Shown here piece after piece: positions 42,080 to 49,902 of a DNA stretch of 64,000 bases (position 1 is its first letter; every line of letters starts with the position of its first letter). The notes beneath the pieces are model-generated. The model was not told where the DNA came from. It searched no databases and worked only from the letters and a program-made list of their open reading frames with translations. The translations under genes and the position numbers were made by a program. Source of the DNA: Saccharothrix sp. ALI-22-I (GTDB lineage Bacteria; Actinomycetota; Actinomycetes; Mycobacteriales; Pseudonocardiaceae); NCBI RefSeq assembly GCF_001984175.1, contig NZ_MTQP01000062.1, positions 276,842 through 340,841 of the forward strand, given 5' to 3'.

Positions 42080-43180
42080 TCAGACCTCCTGCGACTCGAT
42101 CTGCTGGCGCGTGAGGATGCTCTGGAAGTGGACGATCGGCTTCTGCGGGCCTACGACCTTGTCGAAGCGAAGCTCGCCGAGCTGCTCCCGGTAGTGGCGG
42201 CGGTTCGGGAAGTCTTCCTCGAACTGCGGGCTTTCCCGGTACCCCGTCATCTGGGCGAACAACGCGCGCTTCTCGTCCAGCGTCGTGCCCCACAGCTTGG
42301 GCGGGTTCTTCTGGCTGATGCAGATCGTGGCCAGGCCCTGGGGGCTGATGCGCAGCTTCATGCAGCCGCCGCACGGGTAGTTCCAGGAGAACATGGCCAG
42401 GACGGCAACCTTCACCCCCGTGTCGCCGATCTCGTAGTAGTTGTAGCTCGGGTTGTCACCCTCGATCGACTCGCGCGGCACCGGCTTCAGCTCGCCCGCC
42501 TTGGCCAGCGCCGCGAGGATGGTCTCCTCGTCCACGAACTGGTCTTTCCAGAACTGCTCGCCGTCGTCGGAGAGCTGGGCCGGGTTGGACGGGAAGAACT
42601 GGTTGAGCTTGATCGCCAGTTGCCCGGGGCCGCCGCGGCTGTTGAGGTCCTGGGCGAAGGCCACGAACGCGGGCAGCTCGTCCAGGGTGCTCCGCATCGT
42701 GACGCACGACAACTTCGTCATGGTCGGCAGCAGCTCCACGGACCGCTCGATGCTGCGGAGCGTGTCGTTGAGGAAGTTCGCCCTGGTGATGAACAGGTTC
42801 TTCTGTTCGTCAAGGGTGTCGATGCTGATGATCGCTCGGGTCAGCCCGGCGTCAACCGCCTCGTCGATGATGCGGTGAAGCCGGTACCCGTTCGTCGTCA
42901 CGATCTGCTGCGTGAACCCGATCTCCTTCGCGGCCCGGACGATGTCCAGGAAGTCGCGGCGGACGGTCGGCTCGCCCCCGGTGTAGTGCACCCGCCTGAT
43001 GCCCACGTCGTACCCGGCCTGGAGGACCTGCACGGCTTCCTCTAACGACGGTTGGGTGATCACGCCCTGCGGTCCTGCGGGGAGGCAGTACCGACAGCGG
43101 ATGTTGCAGCGGGACGTCAGCCCGAACCGCAGGTTCCACTTGCGCATACCGGGTGCGTAGCGGTTGTCCATGACGAGCAT
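42080..43180 (-). CDS. MoaA-like radical SAM enzyme with auxiliary cluster
   Basis: A 366-residue enzyme from ATG 43180 (GAGGGAGAG upstream). The SAM-cluster motif C-x3-C-x2-C is Cys25, Cys29, Cys32 in SRCNIRCRYC, followed by YTGGEPTVR and IVTTNGYRL. In the C-terminal third, PCGGC and ATIC give C-x2-C-x13-C, the spacing of the second [4Fe-4S] cluster in MoaA. The C-terminal Gly-Gly essential in MoaA is absent (ends QESQEV), and no other molybdopterin genes are near. It most likely modifies a nucleotide-like or small substrate in this operon. Confidence 0.88.
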   Translation of the reverse strand: MLVMDNRYAPGMRKWNLRFGLTSRCNIRCRYCLPAGPQGVITQPSLEEAVQVLQAGYDVGIRRVHYTGGEPTVRRDFLDIVRAAKEIGFTQQIVTTNGYRLHRIIDEAVDAGLTRAIISIDTLDEQKNLFITRANFLNDTLRSIERSVELLPTMTKLSCVTMRSTLDELPAFVAFAQDLNSRGGPGQLAIKLNQFFPSNPAQLSDDGEQFWKDQFVDEETILAALAKAGELKPVPRESIEGDNPSYNYYEIGDTGVKVAVLAMFSWNYPCGGCMKLRISPQGLATICISQKNPPKLWGTTLDEKRALFAQMTGYRESPQFEEDFPNRRHYREQLGELRFDKVVGPQKPIVHFQSILTRQQIESQEV

Positions 43181-43283
43181 CTAGTGCTCTCCCTCTTTAG
43201 TGATCACGACGCGGACGCGGCACAGTGCCGTGTACGGAACGTATCGACCTGACAGCGGTGGGTATAGATCCACCGAGGGTTGT

Positions 43284-43622
43284 TCAGCGTTGCTCTCGCA
43301 GCTCGACCAAGCGCTCATCCAGCAGCGCCTCCAGGTCGGCGATCGAACGTCGTTCCAGCAACATGTCCCAATGCGTGCGGGGCGGCTTGACCTTCCGTTG
43401 CTCCTGAGCGGCATCGACACGCTCAGACTCAGCGCCGTGCCTCCTGCAATCCCAGGTACGAGGCAGTTCGGCGTCTTCGGCGAAGGGAACCTCGAACTCG
43501 TGCCCCTTGGGGCAGGCGAACCGCAGCAAGCGGCGCGGCGCGGGCTCGACATCCTCGTTCTCAAGACTTCCGGCACCGGCACCGGCACCGAGCCGTCGTC
43601 CCCGGAACGCAACGTTATGCAC
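43284..43622 (-). CDS. RbpA-like RNA polymerase-binding protein
   Basis: A 112-residue paralog of RbpA, the actinobacterial protein that binds RNA polymerase sigma-2 and beta-prime. It shows RGRRLGAGAGAGS near the start, the zinc-binding core (CPKGHEFEVPFAEDAELP then TWDCRRHG) and the hallmark basic linker and sigma-interaction domain KVKPPRTHWDMLLERRSIAD. Against housekeeping RbpA the core has an extra CxxxH-type feature. GTG 43622 overlaps the upstream gene. RbpA paralogs can raise rifampicin tolerance or activate promoters, so it may drive the downstream operon or protect RNA polymerase. Confidence 0.9.
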   Translation of the reverse strand: MHNVAFRGRRLGAGAGAGSLENEDVEPAPRRLLRFACPKGHEFEVPFAEDAELPRTWDCRRHGAESERVDAAQEQRKVKPPRTHWDMLLERRSIADLEALLDERLVELREQR

Positions 43623-43944
43623 AGAACTCCCCCCGGTCCTGGTCCAGATCGGGCTCAGCAGCGTGGCGAGGAACAGGCGACAGGACCTTCCTCGCAACCT
43701 GGGCGAAGGTCCCGACGTGCACGTAAGTCGACCGAACGGGCGCAAACGGCGTGATCAGGTCCGGCGCATCCGGCACGCAGGCGACAGCCGCGTAGCTGTC
43801 CTCCCACGCCTGCACGACGTAGATGTGGTTCTGCGCAAACCTGTGGAAATGCAGCCCAGCGACCTCGCCGGTCGAACTCAACAACGGCAGCATCCCGAAA
43901 CCGGCTTCGCGCCTCAGACGCGCGATCAACTCCGGGGTGCTCAC
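43615..43944 (-). CDS. Unknown small protein upstream of the RbpA-like gene
   Basis: A 109-residue protein from GTG 43944, which overlaps the stop of a 40-residue frame by four bases. It opens VSTPELIARLRREAGFG and includes HFHRFAQNHIYVVQAWEDSYAAV. GTG 43992 in the same frame would give a longer form (125 residues). Its 3' end overlaps the RbpA-like start by eight bases. No family recognised. Confidence 0.55.
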   Translation of the reverse strand: MSTPELIARLRREAGFGMLPLLSSTGEVAGLHFHRFAQNHIYVVQAWEDSYAAVACVPDAPDLITPFAPVRSTYVHVGTFAQVARKVLSPVPRHAAEPDLDQDRGEFCA

Positions 43945-44063
43945 CGCTGCCGCCCTGCCGCGCGCCTGGTCCCGAGTCGACCATCTCCGCACGCCTGGTA
44001 GAGGCTCTTGACTGACAGCACGCGGAAGGTCGTTCCGCCGGTCGCTGTGATCGTCATTGGCAT
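43941..44063 (-). CDS. 40-residue frame at the head of the operon
   Basis: ATG 44063, preceded by CGGAGA, encodes MPMTITATGGTTFRVLSVKS and a basic tail, ending in a GTGA overlap with the next gene. It may be a genuine small protein or the true N-terminus of the next protein separated by a frameshift: the next frame continues RRWSTRDQARGRAAAVSTPE at the same place. Confidence 0.4.
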   Translation of the reverse strand: MPMTITATGGTTFRVLSVKSLYQACGDGRLGTRRAAGRQR

Positions 44064-44180
44064 GGTGTCTCCGTAGGTCGTGGACCGGGCCAGGACGCGC
44101 ACCCGCGAGTTGGGTGGGGGAGGTGCGCGCCCTGGCCCGACGCGCCGGCTCCTCGTCGGGAGAGGGCCGGTGGTCGAGAG

Positions 44181-44513
44181 TTAGGCGGCTGGCTCGGATG
44201 ATCGACGGTCGTTCGAGTGGCTGCTTTGGATCTCGTCCGAGGCCGTCCAGGCGAGGCGCGCGGCGAGGAAGGCCCGGCACGGCACGTTGGGCCGTCGCCA
44301 GTAGTGAAGCCGCCAGAAACGCCTGTCACGACAAGTCGGGCACCGGCCGTTCGCGTCCGGCTGGTGCGCATCGAGTAGCGCGTGCAGTGCACGGAGCAAG
44401 CGCGGCATTTCCGACCGGGCCACGGCTGCTACCGCGTCATCGCTGCCGACGTCGACCATGCGTGCGACTGCTGCCAGATCCGCCCGTAGGGACTGCTCCA
44501 GTTCCCGGTGCAT
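44181..44513 (-). CDS. Small protein with CxxC-type zinc motif
   Basis: A 110-residue protein from ATG 44513. A helical N-terminal half (LEQSLRADLAAVARMVDVGS) is followed by NGRCPTCRDRRFWRLHYWRRP and a distal Cys (VPCRAF), suggesting a small metal site. It overlaps the preceding gene by one base. Such proteins often accompany XRE regulators in actinomycetes; function unknown. Confidence 0.6.
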   Translation of the reverse strand: MHRELEQSLRADLAAVARMVDVGSDDAVAAVARSEMPRLLRALHALLDAHQPDANGRCPTCRDRRFWRLHYWRRPNVPCRAFLAARLAWTASDEIQSSHSNDRRSSEPAA

Positions 44514-44815
44514 CACGCGCTCGCAGGCGAACGGGGGTGCTGCGGGCGGATGTGGCCCGAGTGCTGCGCGAGGCGCACCAGCAACGCATCGAGGTCGCGG
44601 CGGTCCAGAAGAGCAAGACCCCCCTCTGGAGCCTGCAACATCACACCCGTCGGAAGGAACACGACGTCGAGTTGTCGGCGGCGTCCGAGTACATCGCCGC
44701 ACGGCACGGACCACTGGTGCGGAGATGACGGCGGCGCGCTCTCCTCCGTCACCTCGGCCACACTGTCGCTCCCATCGGCTGTGTCCAACTTGGGAACACT
44801 CCCGAAGACACTCAT
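44513..44815 (-). CDS. Unknown 100-residue protein
   Basis: The frame from ATG 44815 has an acidic Ser-rich N-terminal half and the more ordered LDVVFLPTGVMLQAPEGGLA and LDRRDLDALLVRLAQHSGHI. It abuts the next gene exactly (stop/start overlap) and lies 85 bases after the XRE-TPR regulator. It may be a partner of that regulator, but I recognise no family. Confidence 0.55.
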   Translation of the reverse strand: MSVFGSVPKLDTADGSDSVAEVTEESAPPSSPHQWSVPCGDVLGRRRQLDVVFLPTGVMLQAPEGGLALLDRRDLDALLVRLAQHSGHIRPQHPRSPASA

Positions 44816-44900
44816 AGCGCCACCTCCCCGTGATGGAAGTGACGCTATGAGTAATCGGTTTGGGTCCGGTAGGACGGCGCGTCCTACCTCGGTTCCGCAA

Positions 44901-46103
44901 TCAGGTGATCGACGGCACGCCCAGCCGACGCGCGAGCCCGAACAGCGATGACGCGTTGACGCGACGCTTGTGGTTTTCGACCAGCTCGCCGACCACGAGC
45001 TTCGGCAACGTCTGGTAGCGAACCCAATCGGGCGCCATGCGTTCCATCGTCAGCAAGGTGTCGAGCGCCTTCTGATCATGACCGAGCCGCGCGAGTGCGT
45101 AGGCGCGGTCAGCCAGGTGGCGGGCGCTGGACGCTAGCGGCAACCCCGCGTCGCGGGGCATCTTCTTGGCCACGTCGAGGGCGTCGGCGTAGTTCTCCGT
45201 CACCACGTGGACGTCCACGGTTTGCATGATGACCTGGCTCGGCCCGAACGCGGTCTCGTAGTCGTCGCGGTCATGACCGATCCTCTCGGCCACCCCACCC
45301 GCCGATCGGATGAGATCCCGTGCTTCGGCCACTCGGCGAGCACGTCCGGCCGCCGTCGCGGCGGTAATCAGCAGGCTGCCGAACGCCGACAGATGCTCTG
45401 GCGGAACGTCGCCGCTTGGTTCGATGCTCGCCGCCGTGGAGGTCGACACTCGGATCGACTCGTCATAGCGGCCTTGCACGAGGAGTTGCCACGCGACCGA
45501 ACCACGCAGCGTCGCGTTCAACAAAGGATCATCAGCGCCCTGCGAGGCCGTCAGCGCCATCCGAATGGCGAGGTACGCCGGGTCCGGTTGACCCATGTGC
45601 ACGAGGGTGCAACCGGTGACCCAGTACAACCGGGCCATCAGGTCGTTGGCCGGGCTCGACTCCGCCGAGCTTGCGGCATGAACCGTGGCTCGCACCTGGG
45701 GGAGCGCTGTCGGCAGGATCGACGCGAGCAGCTCGTACTTCCCGCCCCAGTAGGCACCCCAGGCGTACTCGACCGTGCGCTTGGCCTCGTCAAGCGGTAG
45801 TGCTTCCCCGCCGATGTCTCCGAGGAGGTCATCGACCGAGGTCAGCGCGTGGCGGATCGCCACAACGCCCGCGTTTGCCTCGCCGGACGGCACCGACGCG
45901 CCCTTGGCGAGTAGCAACGACGTGTCGACGTCGAGTGCACGCGCGATCTTGTGCAGGGTGCCGATCGACGTTCCCCGACGGTTCTGCTCAAGCTTGCGGA
46001 TCACATCGACGCTTACCCCTGCCCTGGTGGCCAGGTCTTGCTGGGTCATCTGCCTGCCACGAAAGCGGCGGATGCGATCTCCGATAGTGGTCTCCGAGTC
46101 CAT
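44901..46103 (-). CDS. XRE regulator with TPR-like C-terminal domain
   Basis: A 400-residue regulator from ATG 46103 (GGGGAGG upstream). The helix-turn-helix spans about residues 8-62 (MTQQDLATRAGVSVDVIRKL with EQNRRGTSIGTLHKIARAL). The long C-terminal part is all-helical with Ala/Arg-rich TPR-like repeats, as in actinomycete regulators that sense peptides or control secondary metabolism. It lies upstream of the SerRS operon on the same strand and is a candidate controller of it. Confidence 0.85.
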   Translation of the reverse strand: MDSETTIGDRIRRFRGRQMTQQDLATRAGVSVDVIRKLEQNRRGTSIGTLHKIARALDVDTSLLLAKGASVPSGEANAGVVAIRHALTSVDDLLGDIGGEALPLDEAKRTVEYAWGAYWGGKYELLASILPTALPQVRATVHAASSAESSPANDLMARLYWVTGCTLVHMGQPDPAYLAIRMALTASQGADDPLLNATLRGSVAWQLLVQGRYDESIRVSTSTAASIEPSGDVPPEHLSAFGSLLITAATAAGRARRVAEARDLIRSAGGVAERIGHDRDDYETAFGPSQVIMQTVDVHVVTENYADALDVAKKMPRDAGLPLASSARHLADRAYALARLGHDQKALDTLLTMERMAPDWVRYQTLPKLVVGELVENHKRRVNASSLFGLARRLGVPSIT

Positions 46104-46298
46104 CGGCGGAACCTCCCCGTGTCGCGGACAACACCCACGGTACGCACTACCCCGCCCAGGTGAGAACGTCGATGACGTGACGCCTTGCTTACGGCCGCTG
46201 GCGTACCAGCAGGTCACATGGCCTAACGCTTCCCCGTCGACGGCGTGGCGATGAAGCGGGGCGACCAGGACGGCCGCCCCTTCGCGCATCTGGGAAAC

Positions 46299-46598
46299 CT
46301 AGGCGTCAGTCCACTGAAGCCGGGGTGCTCGCGGCTTGACGATGTCGGGATGTTCGGGGCCGTCCGTGAGAGCGGCGTTCTCGGCGCAGTCGTGTGGGGC
46401 GGCGGGCGAAGAAGCTTCCGTGTATCGGTCACAGCAGCGTTCCTCGTCGTCCTCGAACATGTTGTTGGCCAAGTCGATGGCGAGTTCGAGGCCCAAGTCC
46501 GGGCGGACCTGGAGGGTCTTGCTGCCGTCAGGGTTGAGCTGGTAGTGCCACTGGTGTTCGAGGTCGGGTCTCAGCTCGATCCTCTTGCGTCTAGCCAC
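46299..46598 (-). CDS. Unknown 99-residue protein
   Basis: GTG 46598 has GGGAGGGAT upstream. The product begins with basic residues, then LRPDLEHQWHYQLNPDGSKT and LGLELAIDLANNMFEDDEER, ending in a Pro/His-rich tail. It lies 195 bases before the XRE-TPR regulator on the same strand. No family recognised. Confidence 0.55.
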   Translation of the reverse strand: MARRKRIELRPDLEHQWHYQLNPDGSKTLQVRPDLGLELAIDLANNMFEDDEERCCDRYTEASSPAAPHDCAENAALTDGPEHPDIVKPRAPRLQWTDA

Positions 46599-46826
46599 GT
46601 CATCCCTCCCTGCACGCCCCACTGCGTTTGTGCGCAGGGCGACGTGCTGCGCTTCCGCCAGCACCGCACCCTCCCCGGACGATGCTGGCGGCCGGACAGC
46701 GATCCGGCGGTTTCGTCCTTCACTAGTTGAACGGTCATCCACTCAACCCTGGACGCAGGGGTCGCGTCACGGGTTTACCGCCGATTGTGCGGAAATCACA
46801 GCTTCGCAGCACCGGGCCACGCCGTG
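46599..46826. other. Intergenic stretch near the left limit of the prophage
   Basis: About 230 bases without a supported gene. It lies between chromosomal regulators and the putative phage repressor and is where a prophage end or att site could lie, but I see no tRNA gene or integrase to anchor it. Confidence 0.3.
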
Positions 46827-47276
46827 TCACGTGGTCGTGGTGGGCACGTCAGCCCGACGTTCCGGCCTACCGGAGACTTGGCGCAGCCGTTCGGTGTGTT
46901 CCTGGACCAGCGTGCGGAGCAGCCTGCGGGCAAGCGGTCGTTCGGTTGCAGGCAGGGAACGGTACAGCGTCACCAGCTCGTGTTCGTCGTCGCTGTCCGG
47001 GCCGGTGCGTCCGGGGATGTAGCTGTCGGCGGCGAAGGCGTCGGCCATCTCCTCGAAGTCGACGTCGAGGGCGGCGGCGAACCGCTCGATGACCTTGATC
47101 TTGGGGATCTTCCCGCGTTGGGCGGGTTTGAGGTAGTGACCGAGCGCGCCTTCCCGAAGGTCGGCGTCACGTTCGATCTGGCGCACGCTTCGGCCGGGCT
47201 TGGCTTTGGCTATGAGGGCGTCGACGGCGTAGGCGGGCCGCGGGCTGTCGCCGGGTGGCGTGGTGTCTGCGGTCAT
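46827..47276 (-). CDS. XRE-type repressor, probable prophage regulator
   Basis: A 149-residue protein from ATG 47276. The N-terminal half has a helix-turn-helix (KPGRSVRQIERDADLREGAL then GHYLKPAQRGKIPKIKVIER), the C-terminal part is acidic then basic (RPLARRLLRTLVQEHTERLRQ). It is divergent from the rightward early phage-like operon across a 400-base control region containing a perfect palindrome, the usual place of a lysogeny repressor. Confidence 0.75.
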   Translation of the reverse strand: MTADTTPPGDSPRPAYAVDALIAKAKPGRSVRQIERDADLREGALGHYLKPAQRGKIPKIKVIERFAAALDVDFEEMADAFAADSYIPGRTGPDSDDEHELVTLYRSLPATERPLARRLLRTLVQEHTERLRQVSGRPERRADVPTTTT

Positions 47277-47419
47277 CGTTCGCTCTCTCGCTGTCTGTCG
47301 CTGCCAGGTCGTGCCGTGGCGGTGGGCGGTGCTCATCCTCGCGTGCCATGCAGTGTCACGCCGCGCCACCCCGTGTCACCAGGGCGCATCGTCGGTCATT
47401 TGATCATCTTTCAGTGAGT

Positions 47420-47476
47420 GAAATTCCGCAGATTTGCGGAATTTCCTTGACGCAGTCGTCGTTGCGTCCACAAGAT
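47420..47476 (+). promoter_or_regulatory. Palindromic operator overlapping an early promoter
   Basis: GAAATTCCGCA (47420-47430) and TGCGGAATTTC (47435-47445) form a perfect 26-bp inverted repeat with an 11-bp arm and GATT spacer. TTGACG (47447-47452) follows directly as a -35 candidate, with a weak -10 (CAAGAT, 47471). The remaining bases of 47277-47675 show no gene I can support. Confidence 0.7.
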
Positions 47477-47675
47477 GGATCACACAACGTGACGACCGCT
47501 CGGCCACACGGGTGGCGGGGTCCGGCCGTTGGAAGGGGGTCACGTGCACGCGCGTGCGACGGACAACGGCTGCTTACCCGGTCGGTGTACCGCGCTGCTG
47601 GCCCGATGGCTGGCGGCGTTATCCCGATCGTTCCGACCCGATGTTCCATCGGCCGTCGAGGGGGCGGCCAACCCG

Positions 47676-47993
47676 ATGTCGAAGACCACCACCACTCCCG
47701 CCGCCGAGTCGATCGCGGTGGATGACCTGGCCGCGCAGCTCGACCTGTTGCGCTGGGTGGAAGACCAGCTCGACGGGCTGAAGAAGTTCCGCGCGGACGT
47801 GCAGCGCGCGGTCAAGCTCCGCCTCGGTGACACCGAGGTCGGCACCGTCAACGGCGTGCCTGTCGTGTCCTACCGCAAGTCCCTGCGGATCACGCTGAGC
47901 CCGCGCCTGGTGCGGGAGGCGGACCCGGAGTTGGCGCGCAGGTGCGAGGAGATCTCCGAGATCCGCACCTTCCTGTTGCTGGACGCGGCGTGA
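47676..47993 (+). CDS. Phage early protein of unknown function
   Basis: A 105-residue protein from ATG 47676, chosen because GAGGGGGCG precedes it. It begins MSKTTTTPAAESIAVDDLAA, followed by a helical LLRWVEDQLDGLKKFRADVQ segment and a beta-rich VNGVPVVSYRKSLRITLSP. The first gene after the putative operator, overlapped by the next start. An upstream extension to 47529 has no ribosome binding site. Confidence 0.65.
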   Translation: MSKTTTTPAAESIAVDDLAAQLDLLRWVEDQLDGLKKFRADVQRAVKLRLGDTEVGTVNGVPVVSYRKSLRITLSPRLVREADPELARRCEEISEIRTFLLLDAA

Positions 47994-48490
47994 CGTCCCC
48001 GGCGGGGTCCGACCGGTCTCGGGGGGCCGGTCGGACCCGCACCCGCCGCAGCAAGCCCCGTGACGGCGATCCCCGCGTGGTCGGGGAGTTGACCGCCGAG
48101 ATCGCCCGGTACCTGGTGGGGCTGCCGTTGGACTACGGCGGCACCGTCGAGCGGATCGCCGCTCTGCTGGCCGCCGAGCCGGGTAACGCCGAGCACCTGG
48201 GCGCGGTGGTCCGCGTGATCGTCCAGGACGCGATGGCCGATCCGTTCCGCGAGACCAATGCCAACCGGTGGCGCGGCGAGCTGCCCGCCTGGGTTCGGCC
48301 GCCGATGGTCGGCGCGACCGTGCGCCGCCTGCTGTCGGTCGGGCTGCTCGTGGCCACCGGCCGCTACGTGCGCTCCACCGACGCACGCGGCGGCAACGGC
48401 GGCAAGCTCATGCCGGTCTACTCGCTCAATCTCGCCGTGCTCATCGAGCACCGCCAGGCCGTCGACGCCGACGAGGCCGCGACCGCCTGA
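47990..48490 (+). CDS. Phage-region protein, possible winged-helix
   Basis: A 166-residue protein from GTG 47990 (GTGA overlap). After a basic N-terminus it has TVERIAALLAAEPGNAEHLG and MVGATVRRLLSVGLLVATGRYVR-type segments resembling winged-helix domains, and ends GGKLMPVYSLNLAVLIEHR. It precedes the replication-type gene. Function unknown. Confidence 0.6.
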   Translation: MTSPAGSDRSRGAGRTRTRRSKPRDGDPRVVGELTAEIARYLVGLPLDYGGTVERIAALLAAEPGNAEHLGAVVRVIVQDAMADPFRETNANRWRGELPAWVRPPMVGATVRRLLSVGLLVATGRYVRSTDARGGNGGKLMPVYSLNLAVLIEHRQAVDADEAATA

Positions 48491-48573
48491 CCCGCATCAC
48501 CACCACTCGTTGCCGCGCAGCGACGCGCGGTCTGTTCGTGCTGCCGAAAACCACTGTTGGGGGATGACCTTCC

Positions 48574-49902
48574 GTGGCGCGTGATCACGCCCGTCTGTAC
48601 GTGCACATCTGGACCGACCCGGACTTCATCGAGCTGTCCGCCGTCGCCAAGTTGATCTACCTTCAGCTTCTCTCGCAGCCCAAGCTGGCCTACTCCGGCG
48701 TGCTCGACCTGGCGGCCAAGCGCTGGGCGCGGTCGCACCCGGACCTGGACGTGGCGACCGTGCGCGCCGCGTTGAGCGAGCTGGACGCGGCCCGGTTCCT
48801 GGTGGTCGACCAGGAGACCGAAGAAGTCCTCGTCAGGTCGTTCATCCGCCGTGACGAGCTGTGGAAGCAGCCCAACATGCTGCGCGGGGCGCTGCGGGTG
48901 GCGTTCGAGATCGTCTCGCCGATCCTGCGTGCCGCGCTGGCGCGGGAGCTGCGCCGCCTGCCCGCCGGGATCACCGGCCCGGCTCCGGCGGTCGCGGCCA
49001 TCGAGCTGGAGAACGGCGCGCGGGAGTTGCCCGCCTCGGTCATGGCCGCGATGGAGGTCCCCGGCATCGGCCGCGCCGCCAAGTCCCGCCCGCAGGCACG
49101 CCCGACCGCCCCGCAACCGGCCGCCGCCGCGACGACCGCCGTTCCCGCTGCCGAGCCTTCCGCGACCCCCTCGGTTGCCCCCTCCCCGAACCCTTCCGGG
49201 AACCCTTCGGCGGACCCCTCGGGGAACCCTTCGACGAAGGACCTGGGAGAAGGGAGTAGGGAGAGGGAGACTGGAGAACCTGTTCTTACGTCGGTAGATG
49301 AAAAAGTGGGTGCCCCCGCGCCCGCGCGTACCCGCGCGCACCCGCGCCCGCGCGAGGACGAGCCCGCGGCTGCCGCCACGACCGACGACGTCCAGGACGA
49401 GCGGTCGGAGTCGGGCTCGGTGCGGCAGGTGCGCCGCGCGGAGGCGGAGCGGTTGGTGCGGGTGCACTGCCCCGACCAGCCCCGGCGGGTGGTGTCGGCG
49501 TTGCGCGGGCAGGTGATCGGCCTGTTGCGGGAGGGCATCGAGCCCGCAGTGATCGCGGCGGGGCTGCGGGTGTGGGCGGGCAAGACCCTGCCTCCGACGT
49601 GGCTGCCCGACCTGGTGGGTGAGCTGATGCGCGCCCGTGCTGTGCCGGTCGACCCGAAGTCCCGCCGGCGGGAGTTGGCGGTGGCCCAGACCTTCGAGCA
49701 GATCCGTGCCGACGCCATCGCCGAGGACGACTGCTCGCCGGTCGGCCTGGCTGCACGCGGCGAGCTGCCCGCGCACGCCGACGCGGCGACCCTTCAGCGG
49801 CTGCTGGACGACGCCTTGGCCGCGACGGTGGCCACCGACCCGGCGGGCACCGACCACGGCAAGGGCGCCGAGGACGAGCACGGGGCGGAGGTCGCCGCGT
49901 GA
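48574..49902 (+). CDS. Phage replication initiator-like protein
   Basis: A 442-residue protein from GTG 48574. The N-terminal ~110 residues (ARLYVHIWTDPDFIELSAVA, LIYLQLLSQPKLAYSG, SELDAARFLVVDQ) resemble winged-helix domains of phage replisome organisers. A Pro/Ala/Ser-rich linker with five repeated NPSxNPS-like units follows (about 180-225), then a charged region and a C-terminal helical domain (about 285-400, LVRVHCPDQPRRVVSALRGQ). This order fits DnaD-like primosome loaders, but the assignment is by architecture. Confidence 0.6.
   Translation: MARDHARLYVHIWTDPDFIELSAVAKLIYLQLLSQPKLAYSGVLDLAAKRWARSHPDLDVATVRAALSELDAARFLVVDQETEEVLVRSFIRRDELWKQPNMLRGALRVAFEIVSPILRAALARELRRLPAGITGPAPAVAAIELENGARELPASVMAAMEVPGIGRAAKSRPQARPTAPQPAAAATTAVPAAEPSATPSVAPSPNPSGNPSADPSGNPSTKDLGEGSRERETGEPVLTSVDEKVGAPAPARTRAHPRPREDEPAAAATTDDVQDERSESGSVRQVRRAEAERLVRVHCPDQPRRVVSALRGQVIGLLREGIEPAVIAAGLRVWAGKTLPPTWLPDLVGELMRARAVPVDPKSRRRELAVAQTFEQIRADAIAEDDCSPVGLAARGELPAHADAATLQRLLDDALAATVATDPAGTDHGKGAEDEHGAEVAA

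Noticed and set aside
42080..43180. True moaA of molybdopterin synthesis
   Set aside because: Cluster spacing matches MoaA, but the C-terminal Gly-Gly is missing and no moa genes are nearby; the operon context is different.
47529..47675. N-terminal extension of the first phage gene
   Set aside because: No ribosome binding site and unlikely composition; ATG 47676 has a good site.
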